Below, one piece after another: positions 8,022 to 17,156 of a stretch of DNA of 64,000 bases. The DNA is from JAATFS01 sp037145635. Lineage in GTDB: Bacteria > Pseudomonadota > Gammaproteobacteria > Xanthomonadales > Xanthomonadaceae. Position 1 is the stretch's first letter. Every line of letters begins with the position of its first letter. The notes beneath the pieces were generated by a model that worked only from the letters and a program-made list of their open reading frames with translations, made no database searches and was not told where the DNA came from. Made by a program: the position numbers and the translations under genes. Location of the stretch: positions 1 to 64,000 of the forward strand of contig JBBCXB010000005.1 of assembly GCA_037145635.1 (NCBI GenBank), read 5' to 3'.

Positions 8022-9377
8022 ATGAGTCCACAAATCGCAACGATCATCGGGCTGGTGGTGATGTTCATCGTCGCCACCGCATTGCCCATCAACATGGGGG
8101 CACTGGCCTTCGCGCTGGCCTTCATCATCGGCGGCGTCTGGGTCGGCATGGACGGCAAGGAGGTCCTGGGCGGCTTTCCCGGCGACCTGTTCCTGACCCT
8201 GGTCGGCATCACCTACCTGTTCGCCATCGCGCAGAAGAACGGCACCATCGACCTGCTGGTGCACTGGGCGGTCAAGGCGGTGCGCGGGCACATCGTCGCC
8301 ATCCCCTGGGTGATGTTCGTGGTCACCGCGGTGCTCACCGCGTTCGGCGCGCTGGGCCCGGCGGCGGTGGCCATCATCGGCCCGGTCGCGCTGCGCTTCG
8401 CCAAGCAGTACCGCATCAACCCGTTGCTGATGGGCCTGCTGGTGATCCATGGCGCGCAGGCCGGCGGCTTCTCGCCGATCAGCGTGTACGGCGGCATCAC
8501 CAACAAGGTGGTCGAGAAGGCCGGGCTGGACGTCACCGAGATGGCGGTGTTCCTGACCAGCCTCGGCTTCAACCTGATGATGGCGGTGATCTGCTTCCTT
8601 GCCTTCGGCGGCCTGCAGCTGCTGCGGCGGCGCGAGCTGTCGCTGGCCGATGCCCAGTACGTGCCGGCCCCGGCCGACCAGGCCTCGCCGCGCCCGTTCG
8701 CGATCGAGGGCCATGGCGCGCTGGTGGCCGCCGGCGGCGGCACCCTCTCCACCGATCCGCTGGCGCTGGAGGCCGTGGCGCTCACCCGCGACCGCCTGAT
8801 CACCCTGGTGGGCCTGTTCGGCCTGGGCGTGGCCGCGCTGGTCTACAACCTCAACGTCGGCCTGGTGTCGATCACCGTGGCGGTGGCGCTGGCGCTGATC
8901 TCGCCGTCGGCGCAGAAGGGCGCGGTGGACGGCATCAGCTGGTCCACGGTGCTGCTGATCAGCGGCGTGGTCACCTACGTGGCGGTGCTGGAGAAGGCCG
9001 GCGCGGTGGACTACATCGGCACCGGCGTGGGCAACATCGGCATCCCGCTGCTGGGCGCGCTGCTGGTGTGCTACGTCGGCGGCGTGGTCTCGGCGTTCGC
9101 GTCGTCGGCCGCGGTGCTGGGCGCCACCATCCCGCTGGCGGTGCCGTTCCTGCTGCAGGGCCACCTCGGCGCGGCGGGGGTGATCTGCGCGCTGGCGGTG
9201 TCGTCCACCATCGTCGATGTCAGCCCGTTCTCCACCAACGGCGCGCTGGTGGTGGCCTCCGCGGCCAAGGACGAGCGCGAGTCGCTGTTCCGCCGGTTCC
9301 TGGTCTACAGCGGCCTGGTGGTGGCGTTCGGCCCGCTGGCGGCCTGGCTGCTGTTCGTGGTGCCGGGCTGGATGTAG
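8022..9377 (+). CDS. MatC-type malonate/dicarboxylate carrier
   Basis: A 451-aa multi-pass inner-membrane transporter. The N-terminal block MFIVATALPINMGALAFALA resembles the MatC_N domain of Rhizobium malonate carriers, and the rest is like SLC13/ArsB-type permeases, with many hydrophobic segments and a soluble loop around residues 200-250. The start at 8022 has a strong cgggaggg site just upstream; an earlier in-frame start is less likely. Its place directly behind mdcH implies malonate uptake. It stands where other mdc operons carry MdcLM or MdcF, which are not seen here. Confidence 0.85.
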   Translation: MSPQIATIIGLVVMFIVATALPINMGALAFALAFIIGGVWVGMDGKEVLGGFPGDLFLTLVGITYLFAIAQKNGTIDLLVHWAVKAVRGHIVAIPWVMFVVTAVLTAFGALGPAAVAIIGPVALRFAKQYRINPLLMGLLVIHGAQAGGFSPISVYGGITNKVVEKAGLDVTEMAVFLTSLGFNLMMAVICFLAFGGLQLLRRRELSLADAQYVPAPADQASPRPFAIEGHGALVAAGGGTLSTDPLALEAVALTRDRLITLVGLFGLGVAALVYNLNVGLVSITVAVALALISPSAQKGAVDGISWSTVLLISGVVTYVAVLEKAGAVDYIGTGVGNIGIPLLGALLVCYVGGVVSAFASSAAVLGATIPLAVPFLLQGHLGAAGVICALAVSSTIVDVSPFSTNGALVVASAAKDERESLFRRFLVYSGLVVAFGPLAAWLLFVVPGWM

Positions 9378-9399
9378 CGCCGCCCGGCGCGGCGGGCCG

Positions 9400-9416
9400 G
9401 GCGCACGCGGTGCGCC
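9400..9416 (+). terminator. Hairpin after the malonate carrier gene
   Basis: GGCGCAC-gcg-GTGCGCC forms a perfect 7-bp stem 22 bases after the transporter stop. There is no U-run, so it is only a candidate end of the mdc transcript or an mRNA stabiliser. Confidence 0.3.
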
Positions 9417-9485
9417 GGCGCCGCCGCAGGCCCCGCAGTGCCCGCACAGTAGAATGCCCGCGATGACCCCGCGCCCGGCCCCGCC

Positions 9486-10205
9486 ATGACCCTCGCCCCC
9501 GACGCCCGCGCCGCGCGCCGGCGCGTGCCGCTCTACGAGGAGGTGGCCGAGCGCCTGCGCCAGAAGATCTACGACTACGCGCTGCCGCCCGGCGAGTGGA
9601 TCGACGAGCCCGCGCTGGCCGCCGAGCTCGGCATCAGCCGCACGCCGTTGCGCGACAGCCTCAAGCTGCTCGCCGCCGAGGGCCTGGTGCAGCTCGACGT
9701 CGGCCGCGGCAGCCGCGTCACCCGGCTGTCGCTGGAGGACCTCAACCAGCTGTTCCCGGTGATGGCGATGCTCGAGGGCCGCTGCGCCTACGAGGCGGTG
9801 CGCCACATCGACGCGGCCGGCGTGGCGCGGCTGGAGGCGCTGCACGCGGCGATGGAGGCCGCGGCGCAGGCCGGCGACCTGGCCGAGTACTACCGCCACA
9901 ACTACCTGATCCACGAGACCCTGCAGGACCACGCCGGCAACCCCTGGCTGATCCGCGTCACCCACGACCTGCACCGCATCCTCAAGATGCACCGCGGCCG
10001 CCAGCTGCTGACGCCGGGGCGCATGGCGCAGTCGCTGGCCGAGCACCGCGAGCTGATGGCATGCGTGCGCGAGCGCGATGCCGAAGGCGCCGAGCGCACC
10101 ATGAACCGCCACCTGCTCAGCCAGGGCCAGGCCCTGGCTGCCTACGTCGCCGCCGGCGGCATGCTCAACGTACCGGCCCCGCTGCCGCGCTCCGGCGGCG
10201 CCTGA
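9486..10205 (+). CDS. GntR/FadR-type regulator, probable mdc operon regulator (MdcY-like)
   Basis: A 239-aa protein with an N-terminal GntR winged helix (VAERLRQKIYDYALPPGEW, then ELGISRTPLRDSLKLLAAEG) and a C-terminal FCD ligand domain. FCD-type metal-binding His and Asp/Glu residues are plausible in the HNYLIHETLQDHAGNPWL region. It sits on the same strand right behind the malonate genes, as MdcY does in Acinetobacter, and probably senses malonate or a derivative. The inverted repeat at 1410-1426 is the best candidate operator. The ATG at 9486 is favoured by domain position; the Shine-Dalgarno is weak. Confidence 0.85.
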   Translation: MTLAPDARAARRRVPLYEEVAERLRQKIYDYALPPGEWIDEPALAAELGISRTPLRDSLKLLAAEGLVQLDVGRGSRVTRLSLEDLNQLFPVMAMLEGRCAYEAVRHIDAAGVARLEALHAAMEAAAQAGDLAEYYRHNYLIHETLQDHAGNPWLIRVTHDLHRILKMHRGRQLLTPGRMAQSLAEHRELMACVRERDAEGAERTMNRHLLSQGQALAAYVAAGGMLNVPAPLPRSGGA

Positions 10206-10212
10206 GGCGGCG

Positions 10213-10228
10213 GCGGGCGTTCGCCCGC
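10213..10228. terminator. Hairpin between convergent genes
   Basis: GCGGGC-gttc-GCCCGC lies between the stops of the GntR gene and the convergent kinase gene. It could serve both directions, but there is no T-run. Confidence 0.35.
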
Positions 10229-10338
10229 GCCCTGCGCGCACTGTAGACGAACGGGTCGCCATCCCTGAGCCCGCACCGCGCGGCGTTCGGCGCAGGCATG
10301 CTCGAGCATCGGCGCGTGGAGACGGTGCGACGTGTCGC

Positions 10339-11715
10339 TCAACCAAACCGTGCCGACGCGTCGGCCAGTTGCTGCCGGGCTGCGCTGGCGATCGTCCTGA
10401 ATTCCGCGGACACCGCGTCGGCCTGCACCACCCGGGTCCAGAAGTCCAGCGCCATGATGGCGGCCGGGCGCCAGCCCTCCCGCTGGTCCGGCGTCGGCAG
10501 CGGTGGCGCATAGCGGCGCTCGACCACTTCGCCGTTGCTCGCGGGTCGGAACAGCATCGGCAACATGTCGTAGGCCGGCGCCAGCAGGAGGGGCCGCTCA
10601 TCGGCCAGGATCAGCCCCGCATTGCCCAGGTGCATGTCGCTGTTGCCGATCAAGGCACCGAACCAGCCATACAGAGCGAGCCGGTGCGCGTCCTCTGCGC
10701 CGATCCAGCGGTCGCGTTGCAGCTGCGCGGCGAACTGCCACCAGTCGATGCGGCCATGCCCGTAATACGCGCCGTCGAGTGCGGCCAACGATACAAAGCC
10801 GCGCCGGCCCTGCTGTGGCGTGCGGTCGAAGCGCCGCGACTGCAGGAACACGCGGCCCCCGGCCTCGACGATCTCGCTTTCGGCGGCCGCCCATCCATGA
10901 GCCCGCAAGACCGCGCCGGCCAGTTGTTCGCAGCGCAGCAGGTCGGCCCAGCGCTGCGCCGCCGGCGTGCCCGCGCGCTCGCTGAACTTGACGATGGCCG
11001 CCTGCGGGCCATCCGCATGCGCCAGGGTCACCGTGAACTTGGGTTGCTCACCGCCCGCCGAGGAGCCGATGTCTTCGCCGCGCAGCGCCGCGTCGGCGTA
11101 TTGCGGGTACAGCGCCCGCCGCTGCTCGGGGTCCACGGCGTCCGCCGGCGCCAAGATGCGTTGCAGGGCACGCTGCAGCGCAGCCTCGCCCAGCACCAGG
11201 TCGCCGGGTTGATCGTCGCCGTACCGCAGCAGCGCCAGCACGATGTCGTCGGGTTGCCAGCGCGTCGGGTCGGCCGGCGCGCCGAGGCTGACAGTCACGC
11301 GGCGCGCAAAGGCGCGGCCAAGGAACCCCTGCGGCCGCTGATCGTCCAGGAACCACGGCAGGCCCGGGAACGACCCGTCGCCGAACTCGCCGTGCAGGAA
11401 GGCAGGGCAGGTCGCCTGCCTGGCGAACAGATAACCGTCGCCATGCAGCGCCTGCAGGTGGCCCAGCTCCTCCGCCTGCCCCTGGGCGGTGATCCGGAAC
11501 AGCGGCCAGCGGGTGCCTGCGCGCCCCACCGACCGGCTAAGCGCATAGCGCGTCGCACGCGCCTGGCCCACCCGCACCACGCGGTCGCCGGCATTCCGGA
11601 TCCATCTCGACACGGTGGGCTGGCTCACGCCCAGCGCCTTGCCGATCTGGGCAGCCGTGGCCGCCCCCTGGAGTCGAAGGAAGGCGATCAACTCCATGGA
11701 AGTCGGTGCGCTCAT
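10339..11715 (-). CDS. yjjJ: YjjJ-like HipA-family kinase with N-terminal HTH
   Basis: A 458-aa protein of the HipA toxin superfamily, YjjJ branch. Residues about 1-50 form a winged-helix domain (QIGKALGVSQPTVSRWIRNAG), so the antitoxin-like DNA-binding part is fused to the kinase. The kinase part contains SSAGGEQPKFTV (a Gly-rich nucleotide loop) and the HipA signature GALIGNSDMHLGNAGLI followed by LAPAYDMLP, supplying the catalytic Asp/Asn and metal-binding Asp. No separate HipB-like antitoxin is adjacent. Autoregulation through the inverted repeat upstream is likely. Targets are unknown. Confidence 0.88.
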   Translation of the reverse strand: MSAPTSMELIAFLRLQGAATAAQIGKALGVSQPTVSRWIRNAGDRVVRVGQARATRYALSRSVGRAGTRWPLFRITAQGQAEELGHLQALHGDGYLFARQATCPAFLHGEFGDGSFPGLPWFLDDQRPQGFLGRAFARRVTVSLGAPADPTRWQPDDIVLALLRYGDDQPGDLVLGEAALQRALQRILAPADAVDPEQRRALYPQYADAALRGEDIGSSAGGEQPKFTVTLAHADGPQAAIVKFSERAGTPAAQRWADLLRCEQLAGAVLRAHGWAAAESEIVEAGGRVFLQSRRFDRTPQQGRRGFVSLAALDGAYYGHGRIDWWQFAAQLQRDRWIGAEDAHRLALYGWFGALIGNSDMHLGNAGLILADERPLLLAPAYDMLPMLFRPASNGEVVERRYAPPLPTPDQREGWRPAAIMALDFWTRVVQADAVSAEFRTIASAARQQLADASARFG

Positions 11716-11722
11716 GTCGTTA

Positions 11723-11754
11723 TTGAATAGATATTTGAATAGATAGTCAAATAT
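11723..11754 (-). promoter_or_regulatory. Operator-like repeats upstream of yjjJ
   Basis: ATATTTGA (11731-11738) and TCAAATAT (11747-11754) are perfect inverted arms with 8 bases between. TTGAATAGAT also repeats directly at a 12-base offset. All lie 8-39 bases upstream of the yjjJ start in a strongly AT-rich region, as expected for self-repression by its N-terminal HTH. Confidence 0.45.
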
Positions 11755-12055
11755 GATAATTCTAATTAATATAATAAAAGCAATGACTTGCGATTATCAA
11801 GCCATCCAGGTCTTATGATTCTTGAATAAATAAACAAGGCTATAGTTCCATCTTCGTGATCCGTTGAGTCAACCAGGCGTCGTTCATTCGTTCAAGCATC
11901 CGGGCACGCATCGGTAGTCCGCAGGGATCCGACCGGTCGAACGTGGCAGGCCCAGGTGCAGCGCTTGTTCCAGCGCGTGCTCCGCGAAGCCCGCAAATTG
12001 ACCCGGCAGGCCCCGGCGGACTAGATTGGCCCCCCTGTCGCCATGGAGGCCGGCC

Positions 12056-12724
12056 TTGCGCCCACTACTCACACCGAGCCTGATGGTCCTTCTGCTTTCG
12101 GCCTGTAGCGCCCCGGAGACGAGCATGACCCAGACCCTATCCCCCGCCACCGAGGCTGCCGCCGAGGCCGATGTCGAGGCCGGCGGTCGCGGGCTCGCCA
12201 AGGTGAACCCGCACCCCCGCCGCGCGTTCGAGATCACCCTCACCCTGAAGGACGCCCCCGGCGCCTTCGGCCTGGTGCAGGGCGGCGCGCAGTACGACGT
12301 GACCAACGAGCAGGAATGCGGCCGCATCCAGCCCGAGACCGGGACCGCCGGGCGCATCACCAGCCAGGAAGACCTGGTGCTGAAGAAGGTGTCCGACACC
12401 GAGTACCGCGGCACCGTCTACCTGGACCTGATGCAGGACGAGGACTACTACGGCCGCGGCGTCTGCCACTGGGAGTTCAGCGGCGCCAGCGTGCTGCTGA
12501 AGGCCACCGGTGCCGAGGCCGAGACCCGCTTCCTGTCGTTCATCGACGCCAAGGCGGTCACCGCGCAGCAGTCGCTGACCAAGTACTACTGGCGCAAGGG
12601 CTACCCGCGTTCGGAATCGAGCAGCTTCCCCGACACCGGCGAAGCCAGCCCGGACAGCTTCAAGCCCGAACTGCGCGACGAGCTGTTCACCCTCACCCTG
12701 GCCTCCAAGGAAGCGACGCCGTGA
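12056..12724 (+). CDS. Lipoprotein, probable immunity protein (X-Tfi) for the downstream lipase effector
   Basis: A 222-aa predicted periplasmic lipoprotein. The signal is short with the lipobox LLSAC, so Cys17 would be lipidated. The start TTG 12056 is chosen because GGAGG ends 6 bases before it; an in-frame TTG at 12026 would add 10 residues and ATG 12083 would cut into the signal. The mature part is acidic with no recognised domain. Its TGA overlaps the GTG start of the effector at 12721. Immunity lipoproteins upstream of XVIPCD effectors are the known arrangement in Xanthomonas, so the role is inferred from context. Confidence 0.75.
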   Translation: MRPLLTPSLMVLLLSACSAPETSMTQTLSPATEAAAEADVEAGGRGLAKVNPHPRRAFEITLTLKDAPGAFGLVQGGAQYDVTNEQECGRIQPETGTAGRITSQEDLVLKKVSDTEYRGTVYLDLMQDEDYYGRGVCHWEFSGASVLLKATGAEAETRFLSFIDAKAVTAQQSLTKYYWRKGYPRSESSSFPDTGEASPDSFKPELRDELFTLTLASKEATP

Positions 12725-14043
12725 CCATTCCCTCGCAGCAGTACGCCGGCCTGTCCGAAGACGTCTACAAGGATCGAGCGGTAGGACGGCGTAGGCCGGG
12801 GGAAGAGGAAATCATCAACGTCGAAGGCGAGCGCTACGCCGTCCTCGAGCATGTCGACAACAAGGCCACCGGCTACCAGGGCACGCTCTATCGGCGCGAG
12901 AGCACTGGCGAGATGGTGGTCGCGCACCGCGGCACCGAGGGCAAGCTCGACGACATCCTCACCGATGCCTCGATGGTGCGCAGCCGCCACAACCCGCAGG
13001 CCGACGACGCGCTCGCCCTGACCCGGCATGCGATCGACATCGCAAAGGACCGTGGCAACCGTACCGGCCACGCCCCCCAGGTCACCGTGACCGGCCACTC
13101 CCTCGGCGGTGCGCTCGCGCAGGTCGCCGCGCACCACTACGACCTCAAGGGCGAGACCTTCAACGCGTACGGCGCGGCCAGCCTGGCCTACCGCATCCCC
13201 GAAGGCGGCAACAGCGTGGTCAACCACGTGATGGCCTCCGACCCGGTCAGCGCCGCCTCGCCGCACTACGGCCAGGTGCGCATCTACGCCAAGCCGGACG
13301 AGATCGCCACGCTGGGCGCGGCCGGCTACAGCAACAGCCGCGCCAACTTCCTGATCCCGGATTCGCCGGTCGTGGCGGCCGGCGCCTCGCTCGGCGCGCA
13401 CAAGCTCGGCAACTTCCTGAACGAGGGCTCGGTGCTCAACGACCCGAACGCGCGGCCGCTGGCCGAGCAGAACAAGCGCATGATCGACGAGTACCGCACC
13501 GACCTGGACCAGATCCGTGCCGGTATCACCGTGATCAGCCGCAGCGGCCCCGGCCTGGGCCGCGACGTCATCGACGCCGTCCGCGGCCCGCTCGCGCCGG
13601 GCGAGCCCGCCAGGCGCGACGCCCGCGAGCACGGCAACGACCACAGCTCGCTGCGCATCGACCAGCCCGGTCACGTGGGCCACCCGCTGTTCCAGGACGC
13701 CCAGCGCGGCGTGCAGGTGCAGGACGCCCGCGCCGGGCGCACGCCGGATCAGCAAAGCGCCCAGCTGTCGGGCGTGCTCGCCTCGGAGATGCACGCGGCC
13801 GGCGGCCAGCGCATCGACGCGGTGATGATGAGCGCCGATGCGGCGCGCACCTTCGCCGTGCAGGGCCGCGTGGATGATCCGGCGCAGCTGCGGGTCAGCG
13901 TGGAGACCGTGGCGGCCATGAACACCCCGCTGGAGCAGAGCAGCCAGCGCGTGGCCGACAGCGCCGCCCGCCAGGCGGTGACGCTGGAGCAGGAGCAGGC
14001 GCGCACCCAAAGCCAGCAGCAGGGCGCCCGCGCGCTGGGCTGA
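12721..14043 (+). CDS. Type IV secretion effector, class 3 lipase domain plus XVIPCD-like C-terminus
   Basis: A 440-aa putative antibacterial toxin. Residues about 40-230 form an alpha/beta-hydrolase of the lipase class 3 type with the nucleophile elbow GHSLGG (Ser127) and the upstream AHRGTE segment. Residues about 315-425 match the effector secretion domain: HPLFQDAQRGVQVQD, then RIDAVMMS, then FAVQGRVDDPA, then a Gln-rich tail (EQEQARTQSQQQ). The GTG start overlaps the lipoprotein stop, so toxin and immunity are translationally coupled. The likely target is membrane phospholipid of rival bacteria. The secretion machine is not in the window. Confidence 0.82.
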   Translation: MTIPSQQYAGLSEDVYKDRAVGRRRPGEEEIINVEGERYAVLEHVDNKATGYQGTLYRRESTGEMVVAHRGTEGKLDDILTDASMVRSRHNPQADDALALTRHAIDIAKDRGNRTGHAPQVTVTGHSLGGALAQVAAHHYDLKGETFNAYGAASLAYRIPEGGNSVVNHVMASDPVSAASPHYGQVRIYAKPDEIATLGAAGYSNSRANFLIPDSPVVAAGASLGAHKLGNFLNEGSVLNDPNARPLAEQNKRMIDEYRTDLDQIRAGITVISRSGPGLGRDVIDAVRGPLAPGEPARRDAREHGNDHSSLRIDQPGHVGHPLFQDAQRGVQVQDARAGRTPDQQSAQLSGVLASEMHAAGGQRIDAVMMSADAARTFAVQGRVDDPAQLRVSVETVAAMNTPLEQSSQRVADSAARQAVTLEQEQARTQSQQQGARALG

Positions 14044-14266
14044 TCCGCGGATCCCGCGGCCGGCGGCCGGCGGCCGGTGCCGCGTCCCCGTCGCGGCCGG
14101 CCATCCCGGTACTCTGGGCGCCGCGCAGCCTGCCTTAGACTTTAGTCGTAGGCCGGGTGCTGACCGGCCGCATCGCCGTGCCCGAACCCCCGTTCCATAC
14201 GCCTCCGTAGCGAGGAATGGCGAGGGGTGCCTGGGGTACACTTGGGGGCTAATAAATCACGATGCC

Positions 14267-14286
14267 GACACGCCCGCGGGCGTGTC
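14267..14286. promoter_or_regulatory. Perfect 20-bp palindrome in the aceE leader
   Basis: GACACGCCCG is followed directly by its reverse complement CGGGCGTGTC, ending 15 bases before the aceE start. It could be a protein-binding site or an mRNA hairpin next to the ribosome-binding site (cgggagc). Function unknown. Confidence 0.35.
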
Positions 14287-14301
14287 CCCCCGGGAGCGCC
14301 A

Positions 14302-16989
14302 ATGAACTGGTTGAACGAAGTGCTGCAGAACGATCCGAACCCGCTCGAGACCCAGGAGTGGCTCGAATCGCTCAAGGCGGTCATCGATGTCGAAGGCCCC
14401 GAGCGCGCCCACCAGCTGCTCGAGGGCATGGTCGAGCAGACCCGCCGCGCCGGCGCCTACCTGCCGTTCTCGCCCACCACCGAGTACGTCAACACCATCT
14501 CCCCGGCCAACGAGGCCAAGAGCCCGGGCGACTCGGCCATCGAGTGGAAGATCCGCTCGATCATCCGCTGGAACGCCATGGCCACCGTGGTGCGCGCCAA
14601 CCGCAAGCCGGGCGACCTGGGCGGCCATATCGCCTCGTTCGCCTCCAGCGCCACCCTGTACGACGTGGGCTTCAACCACTTCTGGCGCGCTCCGTCCGAC
14701 AAGCACCCCGGCGACCTGCTCTACATCCAGGGCCACAGCGCCCCGGGCGTGTACGCGCGTTCGTTCCTGGAAGGCCGCATCGACGAGCAGCAGCTGGACA
14801 AGTTCCGCATGGAAGTGGACGGCGGCGGCCTGAGCAGCTACCCGCACCCGTGGCTGATGCCCGACTACTGGCAGACCCCCACCGTGTCGATGGGCCTGGG
14901 CCCGCTCGCGGCGATCTACCAGGCGCAGTTCCTGCGCTACCTGGAGAACCGCGGCCTGATCGAGAAGTCCGACCGCAAGGTGTGGTGCTTCATCGGCGAC
15001 GGCGAGAGCGACGAGCCGGAGACCCTGGGCGCGATCGCCCTGGCCGGCCGCGAGGGCCTGGACAACCTGATCTTCGTGGTCAACTGCAACCTGCAGCGCC
15101 TGGACGGCCCGGTGCGCGGCAACGGCAAGATCATCCAGGAACTGGAAGGCGTGTTCCGCGGCGGCGGCTGGAACGTCATCAAGCTGCTGTGGGGCGGTTA
15201 CTGGGATGCCCTGTTGGCCAAGGACAGCGACGGCATCCTCAAGAAGCTGATGATGGAGACCGTCGACGGCGAGTACCAGAACTGCAAGGCCTTCGGCGGC
15301 GCGTACACCCGCGAGAACTTCTTCGGCAAGTACCCGGAGACGGCCGCCATGGTGGCCGGCCTGTCCGACGACGACATCTGGCGCCTGAACCGCGGCGGCC
15401 ACGACCCGCACAAGGTCTACGCCGCCTACCACCAGGCGGTGAACACCAAGGGCATGCCCACCGTCATCCTGGCCAAGACCGTCAAGGGCTACGGCATGGG
15501 CTCGGCGGGCGAGGCGCTCAACCCCACCCACCAGACCAAGAAGCTGGACGACGACGCGGTGCGCCACTTCCGCGACCGCTTCAACATCCCGGTCACCGAC
15601 AAGCAGCTGGAAGACGGCCAGGTGCCGTTCTACCACCCCGGCGAGGACTCGCCGGAAGTGCAGTACCTCAAGGAGCGCCGCGCCGCGCTCGGCGGCTACT
15701 TGCCGTCGCGCCGCCCCAAGGCCAGCCAGTCGTTCGTCGCGCCCACGCTGGACAAGTTCGAGCGCCTGCTCAAGGACAGCGGCGAGCGCAAGTACTCCAC
15801 CACCATGTCGTTCGTGCAGAGCCTCAACATCGCCCTGCGCGACAAGGAACTGGGCCCGCGCATCGTGCCGATCGTGGCCGACGAGGCCCGCACCTTCGGC
15901 ATGGAAGGCCTGTTCCGCCAGATCGGCATCTACGCCCCGTTCGGCCAGAAGTACAAGCCGGTCGACGCCGACCAGCTGATGTTTTACCGAGAGGACCAGA
16001 CCGGCCAGGTGCTGCAGCAGGGCATCAGCGAGCCGGGCGCGATCGCCTCGTGGATGGCCGCCGGCACCAGCTACTCGGTCTCCGACGTGCCGATGCTGCC
16101 GTTCTACATCTACTACTCGATGTTCGGCTTCCAGCGCGTGGGCGACATCGCCTGGCAGGCGGCGGACATGCGCACCCGCGGCTTCCTGCTCGGCGGCACC
16201 GCCGGCCGCACCACGCTCAACGGCGAGGGCCTGCAGCACGAGGACGGCCACAGCCACCTCGCGGCCGGCGGCATCCCCAACGTGCGCAGCTACGACCCGA
16301 CCTTCGGCTTCGAGGTCACCGTCATCATGCAGCACGGCATGAAGGCGATGATGGAAGACCAGATCGACGAGTACTACTACATCACCCTGATGAACGAGAA
16401 CTACGCCCACCCCGGCATGCCGGACGGCGCGGCCGAGGGCATCATCAAGGGCATGTACCTGCTGCAGGACGCCGGCAAGCCCAAGAAGGGCGAGCTGCGC
16501 GTGCAGCTGCTGGGCTCGGGCACCATCCTGCGCGAGGCCATCGCCGCCGCCGAGCTGCTGGACAAGGACTTCGGCGTCACCGCCGACATCTGGTCCTGCC
16601 CCAGCTTCAACGAGCTGCGCAAGGACGGCTTCGACGCCGAGCGCTGGAACCGCATGCACCCGGAGGCCGAGCAGCGCAAGCCGTACGTCACCCGCCTGCT
16701 GGAAGGCCGCCAGGGCCCGGCCATCGCCGCCACCGACTACGTGCGCCTGTTCGCCGACCAGATCCGCGCGTTCGTGCCGACCACCTACACCGTGCTCGGC
16801 ACCGACGGCTTCGGCCGCTCGGACACGCGCGCCAACCTGCGCCGCTTCTTCGAGGTCGATCGCTACTACATCGCGCATGCGGCGATTGCCGCGCTGGCGA
16901 AGGATGGGAAGATGACGGGTAAGGATGTGGCCCGGGCGATCAAGCAGTACAAGATTGATCCGGAGAAGGCTAATCCTGTTGGGGTTTGA
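14302..16989 (+). CDS. aceE: Pyruvate dehydrogenase E1 component (homodimeric type)
   Basis: An 895-aa thiamine-diphosphate enzyme that decarboxylates pyruvate and acetylates the lipoyl groups of E2, linking glycolysis to the citric acid cycle. The ThDP-binding stretch begins at CFIGDGESDEPETLGAI and continues to the Asn-containing NLIFVVNCNLQRLDGPVRGN. The transketolase pyrimidine-binding part holds ADEARTFGMEGLFRQIG. Length and sequence are those of the homodimeric E1. The start at 14302 has cgggagc upstream. aceF and lpd do not follow; a strong hairpin and the defence island come next. Confidence 0.97.
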   Translation: MNWLNEVLQNDPNPLETQEWLESLKAVIDVEGPERAHQLLEGMVEQTRRAGAYLPFSPTTEYVNTISPANEAKSPGDSAIEWKIRSIIRWNAMATVVRANRKPGDLGGHIASFASSATLYDVGFNHFWRAPSDKHPGDLLYIQGHSAPGVYARSFLEGRIDEQQLDKFRMEVDGGGLSSYPHPWLMPDYWQTPTVSMGLGPLAAIYQAQFLRYLENRGLIEKSDRKVWCFIGDGESDEPETLGAIALAGREGLDNLIFVVNCNLQRLDGPVRGNGKIIQELEGVFRGGGWNVIKLLWGGYWDALLAKDSDGILKKLMMETVDGEYQNCKAFGGAYTRENFFGKYPETAAMVAGLSDDDIWRLNRGGHDPHKVYAAYHQAVNTKGMPTVILAKTVKGYGMGSAGEALNPTHQTKKLDDDAVRHFRDRFNIPVTDKQLEDGQVPFYHPGEDSPEVQYLKERRAALGGYLPSRRPKASQSFVAPTLDKFERLLKDSGERKYSTTMSFVQSLNIALRDKELGPRIVPIVADEARTFGMEGLFRQIGIYAPFGQKYKPVDADQLMFYREDQTGQVLQQGISEPGAIASWMAAGTSYSVSDVPMLPFYIYYSMFGFQRVGDIAWQAADMRTRGFLLGGTAGRTTLNGEGLQHEDGHSHLAAGGIPNVRSYDPTFGFEVTVIMQHGMKAMMEDQIDEYYYITLMNENYAHPGMPDGAAEGIIKGMYLLQDAGKPKKGELRVQLLGSGTILREAIAAAELLDKDFGVTADIWSCPSFNELRKDGFDAERWNRMHPEAEQRKPYVTRLLEGRQGPAIAATDYVRLFADQIRAFVPTTYTVLGTDGFGRSDTRANLRRFFEVDRYYIAHAAIAALAKDGKMTGKDVARAIKQYKIDPEKANPVGV

Positions 16990-17011
16990 TTTTTACGTGT
17001 TGATTGCAAGT

Positions 17012-17047
17012 GCAATAGGGGCGACCTAAAAAGGTCGCCCCTATTGC
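17012..17047. terminator. Strong hairpin terminating aceE
   Basis: GCAATAGGGGCGACC-taaaaa-GGTCGCCCCTATTGC is a perfect 15-bp stem, 22 bases after the aceE stop. The following sequence has few T residues, so termination may need more than the hairpin, but it clearly marks the end of the aceE unit and the left edge of the AT-richer island. Confidence 0.75.
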
Positions 17048-17156
17048 GTTATGCTAGTCGCCAGCAGTCAATCGACTAGGTACTAGTTATCGGGCGGTGC
17101 TGTTGGGTAGTAGGTTGTGAGTTCTCTAAACCTAATCAGCACCCACAGGGGGGAGC

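Noticed and set aside
6885..10601. Very long open frame of over 1200 codons on the minus strand across mdcB-mdcH-matC-gntR
   Set aside because: It lies antisense to well-identified genes, is rich in Arg/Ala/His/Gly, and has no domain. It is a typical GC-rich shadow frame.
14257..16878. Open frame of 873 codons antisense to aceE
   Set aside because: aceE is unmistakable on the plus strand; the antisense frame has no family sequence or ribosome-binding site.
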